DNA from: VRUE01 sp963770315
GTDB lineage: Bacteria > Actinomycetota > Thermoleophilia > Solirubrobacterales > 70-9
DNA length: 64,000 nt
Reading direction: 5' to 3'
NCBI GenBank assembly: GCA_963770315.1
Contig: CAVYPC010000002.1
Coordinates: 186,001-250,000 of the forward strand
Both the position numbers and the translations under genes were made by a program. Below are positions 17,734-25,200 of the stretch, one piece after another (the stretch's first letter is position 1; each line of letters opens with the position of its first letter). Below the pieces are notes generated by a model that did no database searches, was not told the DNA's origin, and was given only the letters and a program-made list of their open reading frames with translations.

Positions 17734-18423
17734 CTACAGCGAGGCGAGCAGGAGCTCGCTCAGCTCCGGCTCGAGGTCGCGCAGGCGCTGCGGGTCGCAG
17801 CTGGCGGCGCGGGTCGAGACGAGCGCCATCGCGGCGCCGATCAGGCGCCGCTCCAGGCCCGGCAACGGTGTCGCTCCGCCGGGGTCGGCGAGGACGGTGC
17901 GCAGCATCGCGCCGAGGCGCTCGACGAGGTCGCGGCGGGCGGCTGCGAGTGCCGCGATCTGCGGCGGCGGTTCGGCGCTGAGCAGACGGGCGACCGACGG
18001 TTCCGCGGCGAGGAAGCCGAGGGCGGCGTCGATGCCGGCTCGCGCCCGGCCGCGGCGATCCGCCTCGGCGATCGGTCCGCGCTCCTCGACCAGGTCCGCG
18101 CAGCTGCCTTCGATCTGCCGGCAGAGGAGCCCGGCCTCGGTTTCATACGCCGCCAGCAGGCAGGCCCAGAGGTCCTCGAAGTGCTGGTAGAAGGTGCGGC
18201 TCGAGACGCCGGCCAGCTCGGTCACGCGGGCGGCGGTGAGGCGGCCGTAGCCCTGCTCGGCGAGCGCCGCCGCGGCGGCCTCGAGCAAACGCTGGCGCTG
18301 GTGCGAGCGGACCAGGTCGGCGGGCAGGCCGTGGCGACCGGGCGGGAGGCGCACCGGGGCGGCGGTGTCGAGCGCCGCCGGCTCGGCGAGGGCGGTGCCG
18401 GCGATCAGCCGCAGCTCGGTCAT
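17734..18423 (-). CDS. TetR-family regulator (1 of 4)
   Basis: The 229-aa protein has an N-terminal segment RLPPGRHGLPADLVRSHQRQ followed by the TetR helix-turn-helix LTAARVTELAGVSSRTFYQHF (about 60-81) and an alpha-helical ligand domain. Its leader PPGRHGLP is shared with the fourth regulator of this cluster, suggesting common descent. It overlaps the next TetR gene by 4 bases (ATGA), so both are made from one transcript. No target gene of the usual transporter or enzyme kind adjoins. Confidence 0.9.
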   Translation of the reverse strand: MTELRLIAGTALAEPAALDTAAPVRLPPGRHGLPADLVRSHQRQRLLEAAAAALAEQGYGRLTAARVTELAGVSSRTFYQHFEDLWACLLAAYETEAGLLCRQIEGSCADLVEERGPIAEADRRGRARAGIDAALGFLAAEPSVARLLSAEPPPQIAALAAARRDLVERLGAMLRTVLADPGGATPLPGLERRLIGAAMALVSTRAASCDPQRLRDLEPELSELLLASL

Positions 18424-19121
18424 TGCTCGACCCCCGTCAGCCGGGCCCGCTCGCGCGCCAGCAGGATGCTCGCCCGCTCGAAAGCGCCTTCGGCCTCCTC
18501 CTTGCCGAAGTAGGAGCCGGCCGCGAAGTGCATCAGCTCCGGCAGGGCCTCCCAGAGCCGGCTCGGGTCGCCGGCGCTGAGCGCCTCGCAGACGCAGGCC
18601 TCGATTCCGCCGACGACGAAGGCGCCGGTCGCCTCGGGCGGCGCCTCGGCCGGATCGATCTCGGCGCGGGGGCTGTCGATCGCCGCCGCGAGCCGCTCCA
18701 CCGCCGCCTCGTGCCGGGCCATCGCCGGCTCGCCGGCGATCTGCACCTCGACGAAGAGCGCCCGGGCGATCGCCGGCCGCGCGGTGACGAACTGGAACAG
18801 CCGCACGATCGCCTCGCGTACGCCTGCCTCCCAGCCGGGTGTGGTCACCGCCACCTCGAGCACGCTGACGCAGAGCCGCTCGATCCAGACGGCGTAGGCC
18901 TGGGCGAAGCAGTCCTCCTTGCTTTCGAAGTCCTTGTAGAACTGCGCCCGGTGGCCGCCGCTGTGCTCGAGGATGGCGCGCACCGAGGTCTCGCGGAAGC
19001 CGAGCTCGCCGCAGGCCGCCAGGACTCCTTCCATCGCGCCCTCGCGCGCATCGCCCTCGGAGCTTCCGTTTGCTCCCAGCGAATCGACCCGATTTACAGC
19101 TGCTGAGGCTTCCGCTGACAT
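18420..19121 (-). CDS. TetR-family regulator (2 of 4)
   Basis: This 233-aa protein carries the helix-turn-helix FRETSVRAILEHSGGHRAQF, then YKDFESKEDCFAQAY (about 42-73), a typical TetR N-terminal domain, and a helical ligand domain. It is the first gene of the leftward pair and is divergent from the rightward TetR pair, so the 68-base gap 19122-19189 must carry promoters for both. Ligand and targets are unknown. Confidence 0.9.
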   Translation of the reverse strand: MSAEASAAVNRVDSLGANGSSEGDAREGAMEGVLAACGELGFRETSVRAILEHSGGHRAQFYKDFESKEDCFAQAYAVWIERLCVSVLEVAVTTPGWEAGVREAIVRLFQFVTARPAIARALFVEVQIAGEPAMARHEAAVERLAAAIDSPRAEIDPAEAPPEATGAFVVGGIEACVCEALSAGDPSRLWEALPELMHFAAGSYFGKEEAEGAFERASILLARERARLTGVEQ

Positions 19122-19189
19122 ACGCCCTATAAAAACTACTCCTTTTTTGCCAGATATGAAATCTTTCTCAAGTCGGCTACCCTCGACTC

Positions 19190-19879
19190 ATGCAGTACCT
19201 CTCGCAAAGACTGGCCTCCAAGCCGGCTTCGAAGCGGGGGGGAGGCCCGCCCCCCAGCGCTCTGCCGGCGCCGCAGCGCGAGCGGATCCTCGACGCGACC
19301 GAGCTGCTGATCGCCGAGCGCGGCTGCGCCGGCACCTCGATCGAGGCGATCGTCAAGGCGGCCGGCGTCTCCTCGGTCACCTTCTACGAGTTCTTCAAGG
19401 GCAAGGAAGAGTGCTTCGTCGCGGCGTTCGACCGAGCGGTGGATTCCGCGGCGGCCGAGCTGGCACGGGCGGCGGCGGGGGATCCGGCGGCGGGCGGCCT
19501 CTCCTGGCCCGAGCAGATCGCCACTTGCCTGCGCGCGCTGACAGCGCTGATCGCCGGCGAGCCGGAGCGGGCGCGGCTCTGCCTCGTCGAGGCGCAGACT
19601 GGCGGGCCCGAGCTGAGCCTCCGTTTCGAGGCGGCTCTCGATCGTGTCGCGGGGAAGCTGCGCGAGGGACGCTCCCTTCCGACCGCACCGCCCGATCTGC
19701 CGTCGACCCACGAGGAAGCGACCGCCGGCGCGCTCGGTTGGCTGCTGCGCGAGCGGCTCGAGACAGGCGATGCGGAGAAGCTGCAGGCGCTCTATCCCGA
19801 ACTGGTCGACATCGCCCTGGCCCCCTATCTGGGAAGTGGCGAGGCGCTCGCAACCAACGGTGCTGAGCGGGATGGCTGA
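19190..19879 (+). CDS. TetR-family regulator (3 of 4)
   Basis: The 229-aa protein shows RILDATELLIAERGCAGTSI and KAAGVSSVTFYEFFKGKEEC (about 30-70), the canonical TetR DNA-binding domain, then a helical ligand domain. A basic, Gly/Pro-rich leader of about 28 residues precedes the first helix. It overlaps the fourth regulator by 8 bases, forming the rightward pair. Confidence 0.9.
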   Translation: MQYLSQRLASKPASKRGGGPPPSALPAPQRERILDATELLIAERGCAGTSIEAIVKAAGVSSVTFYEFFKGKEECFVAAFDRAVDSAAAELARAAAGDPAAGGLSWPEQIATCLRALTALIAGEPERARLCLVEAQTGGPELSLRFEAALDRVAGKLREGRSLPTAPPDLPSTHEEATAGALGWLLRERLETGDAEKLQALYPELVDIALAPYLGSGEALATNGAERDG

Positions 19880-20543
19880 CGGCGGCTCACGAGCGGCGGG
19901 AGCGCTGGCCTCGGGTGATCGCCTGCCGCCGGGCCGCCACGGCCTGCCGCGTGCCTTCGTCGCCGAGAACCAGCGCGAGCGCCTGCTCAACGGGGTCGTC
20001 GAGGCGGTCGCCGAGCACGGCTACAACGCGACCACGATCTCCCGCATAACCGCCGCGGCGAGAATCTCCCGCCGCACCTTCTACGAGTACTTCGAGGGCA
20101 AGGAGGATTGCTTCCTCGCCGCCTACGAGATGATCGAGGCCCACGTCCTCGACTCGATGCTGGCGGCGCCGGGGGCGGGGGAGCCCTGGCCCGACCGGGT
20201 GCGGGCGCGGCTCGCCGCCCTCCTCGACGTCCTCGCCCGCGACGCCGCCGTCTCCCGCGTCTTCCTGATCGAGCCGCTCGCCGCGGGCGGCGACGTCGCC
20301 GCCCGCTACCGCGAGGCGATGCAGCTGCTGGCCGCGACCCTGCGCCCCGAGCCGCCGCCCTCCGAGCTCGACATGGAAGTCCGCGACCAGGCCCTGATCG
20401 GCGGCATCGCCACCCTGATCGTCCGCCGCCTCAACAGCGGCGGCGCCCAACGCCTCCCCGATCTCCTTCCGGATCTCACCGAGCTCGCCCTGGCGCCTTA
20501 CGTGGGACGCGAGGAAGCCAAGCGCATCGCTGCCGCGGCCTAA
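19872..20543 (+). CDS. TetR-family regulator (4 of 4)
   Basis: A 223-aa regulator with leader RLPPGRHGLPRAFVAENQRE and helix-turn-helix ATTISRITAAARISRRTFYEYF, followed by EGKEDCFLAAYEMIE. The leader matches regulator 1. ATG 19872 sits inside the end of the previous gene, giving coupled translation. The last 4 bases overlap the convergent PIN-domain gene. Confidence 0.9.
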   Translation: MADGGSRAAGALASGDRLPPGRHGLPRAFVAENQRERLLNGVVEAVAEHGYNATTISRITAAARISRRTFYEYFEGKEDCFLAAYEMIEAHVLDSMLAAPGAGEPWPDRVRARLAALLDVLARDAAVSRVFLIEPLAAGGDVAARYREAMQLLAATLRPEPPPSELDMEVRDQALIGGIATLIVRRLNSGGAQRLPDLLPDLTELALAPYVGREEAKRIAAAA

Positions 20544-20983
20544 CCGTCTTCCTCTTGAGTCTCCGGCACCGGCACCGCGACCACTTCGAGGCCGTCAATG
20601 CAGGCAAAGTCGTCGGGGTTGCAGGTGTAGAGAGGGAGATCGTTGGCCAGCGCGGTTGCCGCGATCATCGCGTCGAAGCTGCGCGCCGCGGTCTTGCGCC
20701 CCGAGCGTCGCAGCGAGGCAGAAACCCCGCCGAATGCACGCGCCGCGCTTGCGTCGAACACGAGAGAATCGAAGCTCGCCTCGGCCTGTTGAAGGTGGGC
20801 CTGTCGCCTGCTGCGCACCATCTCATCCTCGGCGACGATTGGGCCAACGGCAAGCTCCGTAAGGGTGACGGTCGTTATCAGCGGCTGAGCTGGAAGCGCG
20901 CTTGCGTTCTCGAGGCGCTCGAGCAGGATGACCGTGGAAGTGTCGAGAACACCTCTCTGCGCCGCCGTCGGCTCAGCGCTCAC
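20540..20983 (-). CDS. vapC: PIN-domain toxin (VapC-like)
   Basis: The 147-aa product is a PIN ribonuclease: GVLDTSTVILLE with the first acidic residue (Asp 14), VTLTELAVG with the conserved Glu, SFDAMIAATALAND with the third acidic residue, and TCNPDDF with the fourth. VapC toxins cut tRNA or rRNA when released from their antitoxin. GTG 20983 overlaps the stop of the antitoxin gene (GTGA), the usual arrangement. A longer frame to 21247 is a shadow of the antitoxin. Confidence 0.88.
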   Translation of the reverse strand: MSAEPTAAQRGVLDTSTVILLERLENASALPAQPLITTVTLTELAVGPIVAEDEMVRSRRQAHLQQAEASFDSLVFDASAARAFGGVSASLRRSGRKTAARSFDAMIAATALANDLPLYTCNPDDFACIDGLEVVAVPVPETQEEDG

Positions 20984-21216
20984 AGACGGGTATCCAGCAG
21001 GCTGTCGATGTCGGCGCGAAGAGCGGCCGGGTCTACTCGCGGCAGCTTGCGCCAGCGACGAACCAGCTCCTCGGCCGTCAACGGCTCGCGGGCTATGGGC
21101 CGCAGCTCGGCCACGGGTCGTCCGGAGCGGGTGATCGTTATCCGCTCGCCGCGTGCCGCGCGATCGACGATATCGCCGCCGTGATTGCGCAGATCGCGGA
21201 TGCTCACCTCTGCCAT
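20980..21216 (-). CDS. Phd/YefM-family antitoxin
   Basis: A 78-aa protein beginning MAEVSIRDLRNHGGDIVDRA, then GERITITRSGRPVAELRPI: the Phd/YefM DNA-binding fold. The C-terminal part (WRKLPRVDPAALRADIDSLL) would wrap the toxin. It precedes and overlaps the PIN toxin, and as in other such pairs it should repress the operon. Possible operator repeats lie just upstream at 21240-21270. Confidence 0.88.
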   Translation of the reverse strand: MAEVSIRDLRNHGGDIVDRAARGERITITRSGRPVAELRPIAREPLTAEELVRRWRKLPRVDPAALRADIDSLLDTRL

Positions 21217-21239
21217 GGCAGAGGTGTATCACGCTGACG

Positions 21240-21270
21240 GCAGGCAATCAGGGGTCGATTGCAGGCAATC
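21240..21270. promoter_or_regulatory. 10-bp direct repeats upstream of the antitoxin gene
   Basis: GCAGGCAATC occurs at 21240-21249 and 21261-21270, exactly 21 bases (two DNA turns) apart, with GATTG between them forming a partial dyad. It lies about 25-55 bases upstream of the antitoxin ATG, where an antitoxin-bound operator is expected. The evidence is position and spacing only. Confidence 0.4.
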
Positions 21271-21304
21271 TAGAGCCGAAAACCTTCATCTCAAAAACTT
21301 CTCC

Positions 21305-21333
21305 TTGCATTTGTAAACCATTTCTTTTATGCT
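21305..21333 (+). promoter_or_regulatory. sigma70-type promoter of the collagen-like gene
   Basis: TTGCAT (21305-21310) and TATGCT (21328-21333) are separated by 17 bases within an AT-rich island that stands out in this GC-rich region. The predicted transcript would start near 21340, leaving a leader of about 65 bases before the SD AAGGAG and ATG 21407. Confidence 0.6.
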
Positions 21334-21406
21334 GCCCCCAGCGCCGCCTCAGGGAGGGCGACGCGGAAGCACCCCACACAGGGATAGGGACAAGGAGAGA
21401 GATTTG

Positions 21407-22129
21407 ATGTTCTCGCCAATGCGCAACCGCTTCGGCATCCCGGGCGCGATCTCGGTGATCGCCCTCGTTTTCGCGATGATGGGCGGCGCCTACGCCGCCT
21501 CTAATAACAGCGGCAAGGCCACCGCTTCGGCCAAGGCCAAGAAGGGGCCGCGTGGTCCGAAAGGCGCAACCGGTCCGGCCGGACCGGCGGGTCCGCAGGG
21601 CCCCGCCGGCGCCAACGGCAAAGACGGCGCCCAGGGCGCCAAGGGCGACACCGGCCCGCAGGGACCGCAGGGCCCCGAAGGGCCCGAAGGCGAAGAAGGC
21701 TCCCCCTGGACTGCTGGCGGCACCCTTCCGGTCGGCTCGACCGAGACCGGGGTCTGGTCGGGATCGTCCGCCCGCTTCACCCTCGAAGGCGAAGAAGCGA
21801 TGGAAGACACCTCGGTCAGCTTCCCCATTCACCTCGCATCGGCGCCCACCTTCGTCTACGTGGCCGCGGACTCCGAAGGCAACATGAGCAGCGCAGCCGG
21901 CTGCCCGGGGGTATCCGGCGGCGTGCCGAAAGCCAGCTCGGGCAAATTCTGCGTCTACGGCGTTGGCCTGAAATTTGGGGCCCTCAACTTCCCCGGTTCT
22001 TCCGTGCAGCTCATCAACCCCACCAGCGGAGGGGAAGTCGAAACCACCATCCCTGCGGGAGCCGTGCTGAGGCTCTCCTGCGCGGTGGAACGCTGCGTCA
22101 ACCACGGCCTCTGGGCGGTGACCGGCTAG
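21407..22129 (+). CDS. exported collagen-like (Gly-X-Y) protein
   Basis: The 240-aa product has a hydrophobic N-terminal segment (about 13-31, a signal or anchor), a basic Ala/Lys/Ser linker, 17 uninterrupted Gly-X-Y triplets (about 47-97: GPRGPKGATGPAGPAG and onward) and a C-terminal globular domain of about 140 residues with four Cys. Gly-X-Y tracts form triple helices, so a trimeric surface protein is likely. Start ATG 21407 has AAGGAG upstream; an in-frame ATG at 21329 lacks an SD. Twelve of its 13 Glu codons are GAA. Followed by a perfect hairpin. Confidence 0.85.
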   Translation: MFSPMRNRFGIPGAISVIALVFAMMGGAYAASNNSGKATASAKAKKGPRGPKGATGPAGPAGPQGPAGANGKDGAQGAKGDTGPQGPQGPEGPEGEEGSPWTAGGTLPVGSTETGVWSGSSARFTLEGEEAMEDTSVSFPIHLASAPTFVYVAADSEGNMSSAAGCPGVSGGVPKASSGKFCVYGVGLKFGALNFPGSSVQLINPTSGGEVETTIPAGAVLRLSCAVERCVNHGLWAVTG

Positions 22130-22133
22130 CCAC

Positions 22134-22184
22134 GACCGGCACCCACCCCGGGCCGGCCAAGCCGGCCCGGGGTGGGTGCCGGTC
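22134..22184. terminator. perfect 24-bp hairpin with 3-base loop
   Basis: 22134-22157 is exactly complementary to 22161-22184, with CAA between. It starts 4 bases after the stop of the collagen-like gene and should block transcription into the next gene. There is no T-run, so it is either a strong RNA-end stabiliser or a non-canonical terminator. Confidence 0.8.
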
Positions 22185-22244
22185 CACGCTCGATCACCAA
22201 CAGCACACCGCAATCACTCATCGATGAAACAGCGAGGAGAGCAC

Positions 22245-25200
22245 GTGAGGGTTACGCAGACACCGGCCAGGCGACTCATTGCAGCGACGACGCTGGCCGC
22301 ATTGGCGGCTTGCGCCATTGTCTTCCTCCTCGCCCCGGCTGGCGCCTCCGCCGCCCCACCCCAGCTCTGGCAGAGCTGCGAAAGCGGCACCGGCGCCGGG
22401 CAGTGCGCCCAGCCCCGCGGCATCGCCGCCGATCCCAAAGACGGCCACGTCTTCGTCGCCGATCTGATTGGCAACCGCATCGTCGAGTTCAACCCCCTGG
22501 GCGAATTCGTCAAGACCTGGGGTTGGGACGTGGTGCAGTCGGGCCCCGGCAACATCGGCACTGGCTTTGAGATATGCGTGCCCGATAACGGCGACGTCTG
22601 CAAAGCGGGGGTCGAAGGAAGCGGCGCGGGTCAGTTCAGTGGCGCGTTTGGCGTCGCCGTCGACTCCGCCGGCAACGTTTACGTTGTCGACACTGGCCTC
22701 CCATCCAACCAGCGCGTGCAGAAGTTCTCCCCCGCCGGCCAGTTCCTCGCGGCATTCGGCGGCGACACGGTTGCCTTCGGCCCCGATGACTCGACCAACA
22801 AAGAGACCCAGGAAATCTCCATCGCCCAGAGCGCCGGGACCTTCAGGCTGAACTTCACCAATCCCTTTCCAGGTGGGACCAACGCCGAAACCGCTCCCCT
22901 GCCCTTCAACGCCTCGGCCGCGGAAATCCAAACTGCGCTGAATGCATTGCCCTCGATCGCCGGAGTTGGCGGCTCGGTCTCGGTCACGGGATCGAACCCC
23001 TTCGTCGTCACTTTCGAAGGAAACCTCGCGGGCGATGACGTGCCGCCGCTCGCCGTCACCCTCGACGCCGGCGCCCAGCTCAAATGCTCGACCCCGACCG
23101 TTGCCGAATCGATCTCCTACCAGTGGCTTCGCAACGGCGGCGAGATCGAAGGCGCCACCGCCTCCACCTATACCGCCACCGCACAGGACAAAGGCGATGC
23201 GATCCAGTGCCGGGTCACCGCCACCAACGCCAACGCCGCCTCCACCCAGCTCTCTGAACCGGGGCAGCTGATCGCCCCGGCCCCCGGGCGCCCTGCCCCA
23301 CGTCATCCGGCCTCGATCCCAGCGCCTGAAGCAAGCGCCCCGCTCACGGTTGGCGGCGGCGGGCAGACGCTCAGCTGCGATCCAGACGAAGCGGGTTGGA
23401 AGGACAGCAGTGGAAACTTCCATTACCGCTGGTATCGCAACGGCGTGAGCATCAAAGAAAACGCCAGCAATCAAACCTACACGGTGACCGCAGCCGACCT
23501 CACCGCCCCCGCGGTCTTCCAGTGCGAAGTCAAGGCCGAAAGCTTCTTTGCCGCAGGTCGCTCCGAAGCCGCCAAGATGAGCGAGAACCTCGCAAGCTCC
23601 CCGGCGCCAAGCGCGCCGCCGGCACCCGAAGTCCAAGCGAACGTCTCGCCCGCCAACATCACTGCCACCCTCCTCGACGGCGGTGGTCCGGAGGTCTGCA
23701 AAGCAGCCGATAGCTGCAAAGCCGGCAGCAAAGGCAACGCCGCAGGCCAGTTCGGCGAGTTGGGGTTCGGCGACTTCATCGCGATCGACCCCACCGACAG
23801 GGTCTACGTCGGCGATCGGAACCGCATCCAGCGCTTCGACGCCGGCGGCGCCTACCAGGACGAGTGCTCGGTGCCGGGCACCGTGCAGTCGCTCGCCACC
23901 GACTCCGCGGGCAAGCTCTACGCCGCCTACGAAGGTCAGCCGGGTGTGCGCAAGCTTTCCTTCCTCGCCGGCGGGGAATGCGAAGAGATCGAGCGCTTCG
24001 AAATCCCCAAGCTCGGCGAACGAGAACCGCTACCAACCGCCGTCACCGTTGAAGCTGCGGGTCGGGTTTATGCCTTCAGTAGTTACGCAGGTGGAGGCAA
24101 TGCCGATCCCCCCCTCGACCGGATCTTCGAGTTCGACCCCGCCGGCAATGTGATCGACCAGTTCGGCAAGAGCGAATTTGGCAGCTCGAACGGCCTCGCC
24201 ACCAACCTCTGCCCGGGCAGCGAAGCGCCAGGCAGCCTGTACGTCTCCAACATCGGCGGCTCCCCCTCCACCACCAGCACCTTTATCCGTGCCTACGGCA
24301 CGCAGCCGGCCGGCTGCTTCAAAGCGAGGGCCCTCCCCGCCAACCCGATCGCCGAAACCAGCGCCACGCTCAAAGGCACGGTCAACCCCGGTGGCACCCT
24401 GACCAGCGAATGCCGCTTCGAATACGGCACCACGATCGCCTATGGCACCACGGTGCCCTGCGCGGAGTCCCCGGCGACGATCGGCTCGGGCACCAGCCCC
24501 GTATCGGTGCACGCCAACATCGCCGGCCTGCAGGGGGCGACCGTCTACCACGTCCGCCTGCGGGCAAAAATCGGCGGCGAAACCGAGACCAGTCCCGACG
24601 TGAGCTTCAAGACCCTCGGCCCGCCGACGATCTCCGCCGAGCAGGTCGTCTCCGCCACCGACACCGAGGCCGCCCTGAAGGCGCTGGTCAATCCCGAAGG
24701 CCTCGCGACCAGCTGTCATGTCGACTATGGCCCCGACACCTCCTACGGACAGAGCACGCCAGGGGTCTCCGTCGGATCGGACCGCGGCGATCACTCGCTG
24801 ACGATCCAGCTGACCGGCCTCAAAGCCGGCGCCACCTACCACTGGCGCTACCTCTGCGCCAACACCGCCGTCTTGAACGGCGGCATCGGCGAAGGCGAAG
24901 ACCGCACTCTCAACACCTACCGCCCCTTCGCCCCCCAGGCCGACTGCCCCAACCAGGGCTTCCGTATCGGCGCCTCGGCCCCGCTGCCCGACTGCCGCGC
25001 CTATGAGATGGTCTCCCCGGTCGACAAAAACGGCGGCGACATCATCGCCGGGCGTAAAGGCATTGGCAATGCAGCCGAAGGCTACGCCCAGGTATCCCCG
25101 GACGGCGAAAGGCTCGCCTACGCCACCAAGGGAAGCGCCGCCTTCGGCGAAGACCCGCCCAACAGCTTCGTAATCGACCAGTACCTGGCCACTCGCGATG

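Noticed and set aside
21545..21697. Tandem DNA repeats in the collagen-like gene
   Set aside because: The periodicity follows from Gly-X-Y codons; units are not conserved at DNA level.
22134..22184. Insertion-sequence end or attachment site
   Set aside because: No transposase or integrase, and no second copy flanking a segment; a gene-end hairpin explains it better.
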